From positions 1 through 64,000 of the forward strand of contig CAZFEL010000002.1 of assembly GCA_964517675.1 (NCBI GenBank): DNA of 64,000 nucleotides. Reading direction: 5' to 3'. Source of the stretch: Asbonarchaeum sp964517675. GTDB taxonomy: Archaea > Nanohalarchaeota > Nanosalinia > Nanosalinales > Nanoanaerosalinaceae. Below the pieces are notes generated by a model. The model made no database searches, was not told the DNA's origin, and saw nothing but the letters and a program-made list of their open reading frames with translations. This document shows, piece after piece, positions 7,145-14,659 of this stretch; position 1 is the stretch's first letter, and each line of letters starts with the position of its first letter. The translations under genes were made by a program, and so were the position numbers.

Positions 7145-8362
7145 ATGTCTGGAGATACTTCTGAAGAAGTCGCTGATCTCGATCGACGAAACTTCCTCAA
7201 AGCAGTCGGAGCCGGCGTCTCCCTAAGCACCATCAATCTTCTCAGTGAGGACGAAGCACAGATAGGCGATATCACATACAACCCAGAGGAAGAAGTGCCA
7301 TACGTTGCTGGGTGGAAGAACCATTTTGATGAAGACTGGAACGTGACCAAAGAACCCGTCTACAACACCATGCCCGTTGAGAAATGGAATAATATACAGG
7401 CTACAGAGGCCGCAAGCCAAGAGCTTAATAGTGTACTCGAATCTTCTGATTTAAAAGATGGTTATTTGGGGATTATAGAGACCTCTGATGAAGAGAGCTC
7501 TACTGGAAGACGATTGGAGGTTGCGGTATCAACTGAGGCACCCCATACAAAAAAGGAAATACGGAATAATATCCCCGCAACAATAACAGGCGAATCTGCT
7601 CTTTCTGAGGAGGAAGTAGACATTCCCATCAATATCAGAGAGATGAAGATAGAAAACCACAGCCACGAATGTTATTCTCAACCATACAAACGATTTGACG
7701 ATGTTCCGGGAGCAGCACCAATATATACCACAGATCCCGGTGGGCCAGGTTGTACTGCTGGACCTTACGTCCACGATGAATACGGCCTTGGCTGGATAAC
7801 AGCCAAACATGTCGTAGAAGAAGAAGGAAAAATAGTTGAACTGGCAGAGGATGCCCACTTCGGAACAGGACGCAATATTGGTGAAGTGCGTGATATGCAT
7901 TTTGACGGGTTTGACATCTCTGCCCCCAACGATGATTCTGCTATTGATGTTGCCTATATCCAACGTACCGTAGCTGACAAGGAACCCTATGAATGGATAG
8001 CAGCGGAGGACTACCTCGATAACGCCGATCTCCCAATAACGACCGTCCTTTCTGACCAGGAATTAAAGGCCCGGATAGGAGATACTGACTGGAATCTTAA
8101 ACGTCAAGGGCAAAGCACCTGTCGAACCACCTCCTACGTGGAAGATGTCTACAAGGATGATGGAGATAATATAGTTGGAGTGCTTTTAAATAAGGGGAAT
8201 TCAGAGGGCGGCGATTCTGGAGGCCCCTACTTCCATGAAATAAATGGGGAAGCATACATTGCCGGTGTCCACAAAGGCTCTCACCCTGATAACGGCAAGG
8301 CATATGCCACAACTGCGGAAACGACAGAAAATGTGCTTGATGGAAACTGGCTCACACAGTAA
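7145..8362 (+). CDS. Tat-exported chymotrypsin-like serine protease
   Basis: 405 aa. The N-terminus carries a twin-arginine signal (DRRNFLKAVGAG, Arg14-Arg15) followed by a weakly hydrophobic stretch. The C-terminal two thirds is a trypsin-fold (S1/PA clan) domain: GWITAKHVV (His222), SAIDVAYI (Asp268) and GNSEGGDSGGPYF (Ser358) supply the catalytic triad, and cysteines lie near 176, 203 and 326. It is therefore a secreted extracellular protease. Residues 40-170 form an unassigned pro- or accessory region. I chose ATG 7145 over an in-frame TTG at 7133 because a TTTTTAAA box is about 43 bases upstream. The gene is clearly AT-richer than its neighbours and uses AAA, GAA and ATA codons more, suggesting recent acquisition. 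Confidence 0.88.
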   Translation: MSGDTSEEVADLDRRNFLKAVGAGVSLSTINLLSEDEAQIGDITYNPEEEVPYVAGWKNHFDEDWNVTKEPVYNTMPVEKWNNIQATEAASQELNSVLESSDLKDGYLGIIETSDEESSTGRRLEVAVSTEAPHTKKEIRNNIPATITGESALSEEEVDIPINIREMKIENHSHECYSQPYKRFDDVPGAAPIYTTDPGGPGCTAGPYVHDEYGLGWITAKHVVEEEGKIVELAEDAHFGTGRNIGEVRDMHFDGFDISAPNDDSAIDVAYIQRTVADKEPYEWIAAEDYLDNADLPITTVLSDQELKARIGDTDWNLKRQGQSTCRTTSYVEDVYKDDGDNIVGVLLNKGNSEGGDSGGPYFHEINGEAYIAGVHKGSHPDNGKAYATTAETTENVLDGNWLTQ

Positions 8363-8373
8363 TAGGACGAACC

Positions 8374-8931
8374 GTGCGACTAGAACCAAGAAATCTCTCT
8401 GGTCAGCGGAAAGCAATCGGAATCCTTCTTGTCCTTATCACCGCAGCATCTGCTGTCGCCTATAGTTTTTCAGATCCTCTCATTGAGCAAGTCAATGACA
8501 CGACCCGGGCCAATCTGTCGGAGCAGGTCTCAAACATGCCTTGCGGTCCGGGAGCACCGAACAGAACCAGAGAATCAGTATGTCCAGGTGATCTAGAGTG
8601 CTATCGCGGCCCTATCAACACGGATGGACCCAGCTTTGATAGGGAGCGTGTAGGCGTCAATATATCTGGGGGACGCTGTGTTACCCCTACCTACATTGAG
8701 CATTACTGCGGTATCTGGGAGGGCGCTCCCAAATCGACAGGTTATCCCCCCTTCCTCGGCCCCTGTATCGACCGTTCGCTCTCCCCTATCGGGTACATCA
8801 CAGCACTGCTGGACGAAGACAACCTCTACGGACGCATCACCAACCCCGACCAGAACGGTGCCGAACTGATACGCAGCCACGGCCTCAAACTCGCCATCAA
8901 GGACCCGGATGCTGAGAACGTGACACGGTGA
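8374..8931 (+). CDS. Membrane-anchored Cys-rich surface protein, paralogue family A
   Basis: 185 aa from GTG 8374, 11 bases after the protease stop. One N-terminal membrane helix (about 15-33) precedes an exported domain with the family pattern CGPGAP...CPGDLEC...VGVNISGGRCVTPTYIEHYCG, then a Cys (GPCIDRS) and a helical tail ending GAELIRSHGLKLAIKDPDA. The cysteines suggest disulfides outside the cell. Related copies are at 9441-10298 (frameshifted) and 11182-11964; unlike those, this one lacks the C-terminal Ig-like domain. I recognise no described family. It probably forms an operon with 8935-9399, which starts three bases after its stop. Confidence 0.7.
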   Translation: MRLEPRNLSGQRKAIGILLVLITAASAVAYSFSDPLIEQVNDTTRANLSEQVSNMPCGPGAPNRTRESVCPGDLECYRGPINTDGPSFDRERVGVNISGGRCVTPTYIEHYCGIWEGAPKSTGYPPFLGPCIDRSLSPIGYITALLDEDNLYGRITNPDQNGAELIRSHGLKLAIKDPDAENVTR

Positions 8932-8934
8932 ACC

Positions 8935-9399
8935 ATGGAACAGGACAACAAAACGACGTATCTGGTCCTTCTCGGCCTCATCGGTATCGGCCTGATCAGC
9001 TGGGGTTTCCTTGCACCAGTATCCACGTACATCTCATCGTTCAAACAGGCCGAGACATGCGGTCTGGCCGGCAACCAGGCGAACGTGACAGCGACGGATC
9101 CTGTCACTGTCACCGGTGTCGTTTCTCTTTCACGTGACGCCGACATCCTTGCCGTCCGGAAGGACACTGTCTACGAGGGCGGCACCCTCACACTACACAT
9201 CGAGACAGAACAGGCAAGCGTCGAGGAGTCCCCCTGCGGTTACAGGATCGAGGACATCGACCCCCAGGTCAATTACACGGCAGAACTCGAACCACCCCGC
9301 GACATCGAATCCCTCCGCGTACTCCACAACGGCCAGCAGATAGCAACGATCGATGCCACAGAACGGTTCGGCCACCACCTGACGGCAAAAGAGGTCTGA
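8935..9399 (+). CDS. Membrane-anchored exported protein, paralogue family B
   Basis: 154 aa with one N-terminal membrane helix (about 8-28) and an exported beta-rich domain holding two cysteines (AETCGLAG and ESPCGYR), probably one disulfide. The C-terminus reads SLRVLHNGQQIATIDATERFGHHLTAKEV. A decayed copy of this 3' end occurs at 11972-12073. ATG 8935 lies three bases after the preceding stop. Function unknown; the neighbourhood suggests a cell-surface or secreted-complex role next to an exported protease. Confidence 0.68.
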   Translation: MEQDNKTTYLVLLGLIGIGLISWGFLAPVSTYISSFKQAETCGLAGNQANVTATDPVTVTGVVSLSRDADILAVRKDTVYEGGTLTLHIETEQASVEESPCGYRIEDIDPQVNYTAELEPPRDIESLRVLHNGQQIATIDATERFGHHLTAKEV

Positions 9400-9440
9400 A
9401 AACAGGACGGTCATCAGACGGAAATACAGAAACCCGGAAG

Positions 9441-10298
9441 ATGGACCTCCACACCCGCTGGAATCGTTCTCGGTATACTGCTTTCACTCCTAGGCGGGGG
9501 CTATGCCATTTCAGGCCAGATCACCACCGAAGTCAACGACTCAACCCGTGTCAACGTGTCGGAACATGTCTCGAACATGCCGTGTGGATCGGGCTATCCC
9601 GCAGTCGGTGAGGCGCCGGGGGAGTACTGTCCCGGTGAGCTGGAGTGTTTCCAGGGTCCTTCTGGCGGGAATTACAGCTTTGACAGCGAGCGCCTCGGGG
9701 TGGATATCTCCGGTGCACGATGTGTCACTCCAACCTATGTCGAGCGGTACTGCGGCATCTTCGAGGGGCGGAAGATCTTGGAATCGTTTCACCCCATATA
9801 GACTGTGGATCACTGGTGAGCGATACACCGTTCCTTGCTCCCGTTCACGCACTACTCAATGAGCCAGACCTCTTCGACCGCGTTTTTAACACAGACAGGG
9901 ACGGTGCGGAGCTGATCCGGAGCCACAGCCTGAAGCTGGCCATCAACGATCCCGATGCCTCGGATTTGGAGGGCACCGGGTTTGTGGACTGTCTACGGGG
10001 CAAGCTGGTCATCAGGGAGGCGCGTTACCAGCGTGTGCCACGTCTGGTCACCGTTACTGTTGAGAACACCGGTACCATCCCGCTCCGTAACGTTACCGCC
10101 CAGACGCTCATCGACTACGAGAACCGCACCACCTTGAACCGGCCACAGGTCCAGAACATGACCAGCCTCGGCACGCTCCAGCCAGACAAGACCGCTACCG
10201 GCAGGTTCACAGTTACCAGCACGCCCGAACGTCTGGAGGTCGTCCCACAGGATTGCCCGATACTGGAAGAAGCAGTGGACGACATACCCGGGACCTGA
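9441..10298 (+). pseudogene. Frameshifted Cys-rich/Ig-like surface protein
   Basis: A full-length homologue of the 11182-11964 protein split over three frames. ATG 9441 (MDLHTRW) begins in one frame; the membrane helix and Cys domain (IVLGILLSLLGGG, then MPCGSGYP...CPGELEC...ARCVTPTYVERYCGIFEG) continue in a second to a TAG at about 9799; the rest (DCGSLVSD...GAELIRSHSLKLAINDPDA, then an Ig-like domain with GFVDCLRGKLVIREARY...NTGTIPLRNVT...VVPQDCPIL) is in a third. Each shift is repaired by one base, at an AA pair near 9461 and at the CCCC run near 9791. It may be a real pseudogene or two sequencing errors. Confidence 0.7.
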
Positions 10299-10343
10299 CC
10301 GGCCCGGACAAACAAAAAAGATAGATGTTACAGAATCATAAGT

Positions 10344-11138
10344 ATGCAGCTCTCCAAGCAGGAGTGGTACGTCCTCGGTGCCAGTGCCGTCCTGTTCCTC
10401 ATCACCGGCCTGCTGCTGGCCGAGGCGATGATACCGGAGTCGTCCCCGCGCCGTGAGAACGGGACATGGATCGTTGAAGAACGCGCCGACCGGTCGTACC
10501 ATCGATACCACCCGGAGGCAGAGCAGGTCACGTTCATCGGCAACATTGGAGCGTACAACGTCTCGACGGAACGGTACATGGAGCTGGGCTGTACCGATGC
10601 CGTCCGCGTCTTCCTCATCGACCATCTGCGACAGACCCTTCCGAACGCCTCCCTCGCCAACCGGACAGGACTCACCATCGGCTACAAGAAACCAATCAGA
10701 CTCAATCCAAGTGACAGAGGCACGGTGGACACATTCCGCCAGGCAGCCCCCGACCAGGTCAGATGCATCATCCACTTCCAAGGTCATACCTACACACGAA
10801 CAGTCAACATCACCGTCCAGTACGCCACCATCGAGGCACCCGTCGAGACGATCGACTGCTCGAAGACATCCCTCGCCATCACCGATGCCACCTACACCAG
10901 TGAGACCAACATGACCGCAGCAGCCATCACGAACACAGGATCCAGGCCGCTCAACGTCACACTAGCCGCCTTCCAGAACGGCGATGCCCTCGGTGCAACA
11001 GAACTTGCGAACACGCTTCTGGTCAATACCACGGCTACCGTCAACCTCACCGTCGAACACGAACCTGACCGTGTCACCGCTGCCTCACCTGACTGTCCTG
11101 CGGCTCGGGCATCCATGACCAATATAACTGATCGATGA
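10344..11138 (+). CDS. Membrane-anchored protein with C-terminal Ig-like domain
   Basis: 264 aa from ATG 10344. One N-terminal helix (about 10-30) is followed by an exported region with many N-x-S/T sequons and a Cys pair (ELGCTDAV, QVRCIIHF). The last ~90 residues form an Ig-like/CARDB-type domain framed by two cysteines: VETIDCSKTSLAI ... NTGSRPLNVTLAAF ... AASPDCPAARA. The same frame (DC...NTG..PLNVT...DCP) closes the proteins at 9441-10298 and 11182-11964, so the domain has been shuffled within the cluster. A short remnant of its C-terminus is fused to another gene's start at 12161-12334. Likely a surface protein; function unknown. Confidence 0.7.
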   Translation: MQLSKQEWYVLGASAVLFLITGLLLAEAMIPESSPRRENGTWIVEERADRSYHRYHPEAEQVTFIGNIGAYNVSTERYMELGCTDAVRVFLIDHLRQTLPNASLANRTGLTIGYKKPIRLNPSDRGTVDTFRQAAPDQVRCIIHFQGHTYTRTVNITVQYATIEAPVETIDCSKTSLAITDATYTSETNMTAAAITNTGSRPLNVTLAAFQNGDALGATELANTLLVNTTATVNLTVEHEPDRVTAASPDCPAARASMTNITDR

Positions 11139-11181
11139 AAAGCAGGAGATAGCGGAGTGACGGAGGCGATGGGGTGACAGT

Positions 11182-11964
11182 GTGGAGAGTTCGCAGCGAC
11201 AGTATCTCGGTATCGGCTTTCTGGCGGTTATTCTTCTGACAATCGTCGTGATCGGACTCGGTGAGGTCGATCGTATGGATGCCGAGAAGCATATCTCTGA
11301 GCGTGCCTGCGGTCCTTCTCATCCGCCGTGTCCTGGTGAACTGGAGTGTTCGAACTATCATCAGCCGGATCGATTCGGGCTCAATATCTCAGGGCACCGA
11401 TGTGTAACTCCGCAGTACATCGAGCGGTACTGTGGCCTCCTGCAGTTCCGGGCTGCATACACCACAGCGGAGTCGTTCGGATCGCTCACTGGTCGATGCA
11501 GGACACTGCTCCATCCTCTCGTCCCGATCAAACGTCCCGGCCTGCTGGTGGATGCCGTCGGGAAGCTCCTCCCGGCACCGGATGGTGAAGACGTTCTGGC
11601 ACGGTACAACCTCTCCAGCCTGGCAGACCACCCAGGATCAGCCCACGATCCCATAGAACCACGGTACAGCTGTTCATGGGCGGGTGTTGGGCTCATAAAC
11701 GTCACGTACTATCCTTCCAACGGTACGGCAACCGTTTTTATCGGTAACACAGCCATGCGGGCACTCAACGTCACCGTGGACGCATCCCGTGGAGACATGA
11801 TACTCGGATCCTCCGACACACACCCGCTCGATGTCGGTGAGACACGTCTGTTCACCATCCCGGCCGACCAGCAGCCCGACCAACTCACAGCCATCCCCCA
11901 GGACTGCACCGAGGCCATCGAATCAACCACCAGTATACCATCAACGAACGAGACCACCCGGTGA
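11182..11964 (+). CDS. Membrane-anchored Cys-rich/Ig-like surface protein, full-length paralogue
   Basis: 260 aa from GTG 11182. Order: N-terminal membrane helix (8-26), Cys domain (ACGPSHPPCPGELEC, then FGLNISGHRCVTPQYIERYCG at about 65-85), a helical linker, and a C-terminal Ig-like domain with a Cys pair (RYSCSWAGVGL, PQDCTEAI). It is the intact version of the gene broken at 9441-10298 and combines the parts found separately in 8374-8931 and 10344-11138. The Cys spacing CGP(x4-8)CPG(D/E)LEC(x~20)RCVTP(x2)IE(x)YCG defines this otherwise unrecognised family. Confidence 0.7.
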   Translation: MESSQRQYLGIGFLAVILLTIVVIGLGEVDRMDAEKHISERACGPSHPPCPGELECSNYHQPDRFGLNISGHRCVTPQYIERYCGLLQFRAAYTTAESFGSLTGRCRTLLHPLVPIKRPGLLVDAVGKLLPAPDGEDVLARYNLSSLADHPGSAHDPIEPRYSCSWAGVGLINVTYYPSNGTATVFIGNTAMRALNVTVDASRGDMILGSSDTHPLDVGETRLFTIPADQQPDQLTAIPQDCTEAIESTTSIPSTNETTR

Positions 11965-11971
11965 TACCGTC

Positions 11972-12073
11972 TAGAATGATCTCTCCGTCCACGTCCTCCA
12001 CAACGGCCGACAGGTGGCGACGATCGATACCACAGAACGTTTCGGTCACCGATTGACGGCCAGAGAGGACTGA
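11972..12073 (+). pseudogene. 3' remnant of a family B gene
   Basis: Reads VLHNGRQVATIDTTERFGHR and then LTARED-stop, matching the C-terminus of the 8935-9399 protein, but there is no start codon and an in-frame TAG precedes it. The DNA similarity continues past the stop (ACAGGA...GTC(A)TCAGACGGA), as in the 9400-9440 spacer, showing that a segment spanning one gene's end and the next gene's start was duplicated. Confidence 0.65.
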
Positions 12074-12160
12074 GAACAGGAAGGTCGTCAGACGGAGAAC
12101 CAACAGGCCAACACGCTCTTTCAAAGATAGGGACGATCAATACAGGAACCGGGCAGGACG

Positions 12161-12334
12161 ATGGACCTCCGCACTCGATGGATCGGTATCGTGGCTGTTG
12201 TAGCCCTACTCACAGCCATACCTCTACTCTCAACAGCGGAGAAGCAAGGCAGGATCACCGACATCTCACCGGACTGTCCTGCGGCTCGAGCATCCACGAC
12301 CAATATATCGGTCGATGAGCGGGCAGAGAGTTAA
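12161..12334 (+). pseudogene. Fusion remnant: family start joined to Ig-domain end
   Basis: A 57-codon frame. MDLRTRWIGIVAVVALL matches the start of the broken gene at 9441 (MDLHTRW...), and after about 30 codons it jumps to ISPDCPAARASTTNISVDER, the C-terminus of the 10344-11138 protein. The middle of both parents is missing, so this is a deletion fusion. It could still yield a tiny anchored peptide but is most simply a relic. Confidence 0.6.
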
Positions 12335-12376
12335 GTGAGTAAGACTAGAGGAGGGTGTGTTCTGTGATTGTGGTGG

Positions 12377-12724
12377 TTATGATAGCCGGGAGGCAAGGTG
12401 CTGGTATTTGTGGGTCCGCTTTCTAGCATCTGCCGGGAGATCTTCTATATCCTCTTTGGTCCATGAACTGAGCTCGGCAAGCAGGTTCCGTGCCTCGTCC
12501 AGTTCCTCCTCGGAGATGTTGTCACGGTTTGAATCCTCTTGCGGTACGGTATCATTCTCCCCTGTGATGAAGTGGTTAGGTGACCCCCTTCTGGTACCGC
12601 AGTTGGGACATGTCACGTCATGTTCCTCAAAGAACTCGTGGACTGCCTGCTGCTTGAGTAATCTCAGGACCGCTTCTGAGACCAGCTGGTCGATGTCGTC
12701 CGTGTCCACCAGGAACCACTCCAA
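12377..12724 (-). CDS. Small protein with CPNC zinc-knuckle half-site
   Basis: 115 aa, acidic and mainly helical. One Cys pair, TCPNCGTRRG (about residues 38-47), could bind zinc on dimerisation or be half a ribbon. The C-terminal half (SEEELDEARNLLAELSSWTKEDI...) is a helical hairpin. The gene is opposite in direction to the surface-protein cluster and lies between it and tRNA-Lys. No family recognised. Confidence 0.55.
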   Translation of the reverse strand: MEWFLVDTDDIDQLVSEAVLRLLKQQAVHEFFEEHDVTCPNCGTRRGSPNHFITGENDTVPQEDSNRDNISEEELDEARNLLAELSSWTKEDIEDLPADARKRTHKYQHLASRLS

Positions 12725-12888
12725 ACTCGTTTGTAGCTACGTATGTAAATTGAGCCCATTGAACCGCTGATTCACAACGCACACTGCCCAATACAACCAA
12801 AATATCCACCCAATCCAATTCTACTACCGCTATAACCGCCAAAAAAGCCATTATCAGCTCAACAGGATCAAGAGAACCAGAGTGTACC

Positions 12889-12893
12889 AAAAA
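12889..12893 (-). terminator. Short T tract downstream of tRNA-Lys
   Basis: Five T on the minus strand, about 90 bases past the tRNA 3' end and just beyond the duplicated tRNA 3' fragment. It is the first T run downstream and a plausible terminator for the tRNA transcript. Confidence 0.3.
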
Positions 12894-12899
12894 CGATAA

Positions 12900-12927
12900 G
12901 GATTGGGCCCGACGGGATTTGAACCCG
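12900..12927. repeat. Direct repeat copy 1: duplicated tRNA-Lys 3' end
   Basis: 28 bases identical to 12981-13008, covering the acceptor 3' strand and T-arm of tRNA-Lys on the minus strand. No 5' tRNA half accompanies it. The intervening bases hold a small AT-rich hairpin (TCGAAAATC/GATTTTCTCGA) and an inverted copy of the T-arm sequence (TCAAATCCCGCGTC). A duplicated tRNA 3' end is what an integrative element leaves behind; a local tandem duplication is the alternative. Confidence 0.6.
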
Positions 12928-12980
12928 TCGAAAATCGAAGATTTTCTCGAGGCTATCAAATCCCGCGTCCCTTTTAGTAT

Positions 12981-13008
12981 GGATTGGGCCCGACGGGATT
13001 TGAACCCG
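12981..13008. repeat. Direct repeat copy 2: within functional tRNA-Lys
   Basis: The partner of 12900-12927, 81 bases away start-to-start. This copy lies at the 3' end of the intact tRNA-Lys gene and extends four bases beyond it. Confidence 0.6.
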
Positions 13009-13248
13009 CGACTATCGGGTATCTTCCCGGGTCCGCGGCGACACCGCGCACCCGTCCCGTGAACTGTAATCATCGCCCAACCATGCGACAGCGTGTCCTT
13101 ACGCAGGCCGCCAGGCCTGCGCCCACCGGAGGTGGGCTGCGCTGCCAACTGCCGCAGCAGTTGTGCTCATCGCTTCTAACCGGGAATGCCATATAGGGCA
13201 GAGAGGCGGTTAAAAGCCCGATGCTCTGCCAGACTGAGCTACGGGCCC
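12985..13248 (-). tRNA. tRNA-Lys(UUU), intron-containing
   Basis: The two exons (13248-13211 and 13020-12985) fold into a standard cloverleaf: acceptor GGGCCCG/CGGGCCC with discriminator A, D-stem GCTC/GAGC, anticodon stem TCGGG/CCCGA with loop CTTTTAA (anticodon TTT), five-base variable loop, and T-stem GCGGG/CCCGT with loop TTCAAAT. CCA is not encoded. A 190-base intron interrupts position 37/38. An AT-rich TATA-like stretch (ATTAATAAAT on the minus strand, near 13322-13331) lies upstream. Codon-usage relevance: it reads AAA/AAG lysine codons. Confidence 0.95.
13021..13210 (-). other. tRNA-Lys intron, 190 nt, with canonical bulge-helix-bulge
   Basis: At the exon-intron borders the RNA forms a textbook bulge-helix-bulge: exon CUUU (32-35) pairs with intron GAAG as the 4-bp central helix, flanked by 3-base bulges UA^A and AU^A, each cut between its second and third base. 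Inside are three consecutive perfect 7-bp hairpins (plus-strand positions 13146-13163, 13121-13137 and 13103-13120) and a longer GC-rich hairpin near the 3' end. It is unusually long for an archaeal tRNA intron. No homing endonuclease frame and no convincing C/D or H/ACA guide motif were seen. Confidence 0.85.
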
Positions 13249-13382
13249 AAAGCATCCATAGCTCCGTCCCCGCGACCGCCGGTTCGACGGGCGGAAGACA
13301 CAGAGGAGTCCTGCGTCCACATTTATTAATGCTTCACCGCTACCGCGATACTTTTTAATCACTGACACCGCATCCAAGGACC

Positions 13383-14084
13383 ATGCCACGGTTCGACCGG
13401 CGATCGTTCGCGTTCGGGTTCCTCGCGGCCCTTGCCGTCGTTGCCCTGCCATCCTTCTTCGAGCACCTCACCTGGTTCCTCACAGGCCAGGTCAACCAGC
13501 TCGTGGTCCAGGGCCGGTGGGACCTCGTCATGTTGAACATCGTCGGCTTCCTCGCCTTTCTCCTCCCGCTCAGGTACCGGAGGAAGGCGGACTGGAAATC
13601 CATGGGGATCTATGCGGCGTTCATCGTCTCACTGTTCATCGAGATGTACGGCATCCCGCTGTCGATCTATCTCACCTCATCGTTCATCTCCCAGCCAGCG
13701 GCCGCACCCCAGGCCTACCTTGTCAGCTTCTCCATCCTTGGCCAGCAGCTCGGGATGACCGCCTGGATGCTGACCGGTGCAGCCATCACCGTTTTCGGGA
13801 TGCTCATCGTCGCAGTCGGCTGGATGACGATCTATCGTGGCCATGATACTCTTGTGACCGACGGTATCTACCGGTACTCCCGCCACCCCCAGTATGTCGG
13901 CATCATGCTGATCGCCGTCGGCTGGTTCATCGGCTGGCCGACGATCCTCACCGGCCTGATGCTGCCCGTCCTGCTTTACACATACTACAACCTCGCCAAA
14001 AACGAGGAACAGGAGGTTATCGAGGAACTCGATGAACCCGAGGCCTACAACGAGTACAGAGACAACACACCAATGTTCATCTGA
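13383..14084 (+). CDS. Isoprenylcysteine/phospholipid methyltransferase-family membrane protein
   Basis: 233 aa with about six membrane helices. The C-terminal part carries the ICMT/PEMT signature: LVTDGIYRYSRHPQYVG at about 159-175, a following hydrophobic helix, and a cytosolic NLAKNEEQEVIEEL containing the conserved acidic pair near the SAM site. Family members methylate isoprenyl-cysteines, phospholipids or other lipids; the substrate here is unknown. TTTTTAATC at about 13353-13361 is about 27 bases before ATG 13383. The next gene starts two bases after its stop. Confidence 0.82.
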   Translation: MPRFDRRSFAFGFLAALAVVALPSFFEHLTWFLTGQVNQLVVQGRWDLVMLNIVGFLAFLLPLRYRRKADWKSMGIYAAFIVSLFIEMYGIPLSIYLTSSFISQPAAAPQAYLVSFSILGQQLGMTAWMLTGAAITVFGMLIVAVGWMTIYRGHDTLVTDGIYRYSRHPQYVGIMLIAVGWFIGWPTILTGLMLPVLLYTYYNLAKNEEQEVIEELDEPEAYNEYRDNTPMFI

Positions 14085-14086
14085 CA

Positions 14087-14659
14087 ATGACCGACGACAG
14101 CGGCGAAAACGATGACATCGGATTCTCTCCGTACCAGCGCACCATACAGGACATCGAGATAACGCTCACCTCAGAGCATGGCGATCACATCAAAAAGGGC
14201 ACACCCCTCGAGGACCAGCTCATCCTCGAGATAGCGAAAAGCGGGAAAAGCACGCGCGAGATCTTCGAGGACCTCCATGCCGACGAGATCGGGCAGCTCC
14301 GGGATGCCCTCGAGGACATCGAACGGATCTTCCGGGAGGCAGAAAAACACCAGACCCACGCGTGGAAATGTGTCGGCTGCGGACAGATACTGATCACCCA
14401 GGGCCGACCCGAGAGCTGTGACTGCGGCGCCGATGACTGGGAGCGGGACCGGGACATCGAGCACCTGTCCAACGACGCGACCGATGTCCTCCAGCACCTC
14501 TATGTCCTCGATCCCGGGGAGACCGTCGAAGAAGAGGGCCTCATCGCACGGCTGGAGGCAGAGATGGACATGAACCCGGACACGATCGAAGACGTACTCG
14601 AGGAACTACTCGCCATCGATATCCTCGAACGCACAGAGGACGGACTGCAACGATACTAG
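14087..14659 (+). CDS. Zinc-ribbon and winged-helix-like protein
   Basis: 190 aa. An N-terminal helical region is followed by a four-Cys zinc ribbon (WKCVGCGQILITQG ... SCDCGADDW, about 101-128) and a C-terminal region (DVLQHLYVLDPGETVEEEGLIARLEAE...) with the helix pattern of a winged helix. This suggests a nucleic-acid-binding or regulatory protein. It is probably co-transcribed with the upstream methyltransferase gene. Its TAG shares a CTAG with the convergent Nudix gene. Confidence 0.6.
   Translation: MTDDSGENDDIGFSPYQRTIQDIEITLTSEHGDHIKKGTPLEDQLILEIAKSGKSTREIFEDLHADEIGQLRDALEDIERIFREAEKHQTHAWKCVGCGQILITQGRPESCDCGADDWERDRDIEHLSNDATDVLQHLYVLDPGETVEEEGLIARLEAEMDMNPDTIEDVLEELLAIDILERTEDGLQRY

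Noticed and set aside
12900..12960. Second tRNA gene next to tRNA-Lys
   Set aside because: Only the acceptor 3' strand and T-arm are present; no 5' half, D-arm or anticodon arm.
12627..13148. 173-codon minus-strand frame across the tRNA region
   Set aside because: It runs through the tRNA 3' exon, the intron and the repeats; the peptide reflects tRNA sequence.
13021..13210. Box C/D guide RNA in the tRNA-Lys intron
   Set aside because: GCGATGA-like C boxes occur twice but there is no CUGA D box, so the signature is incomplete.
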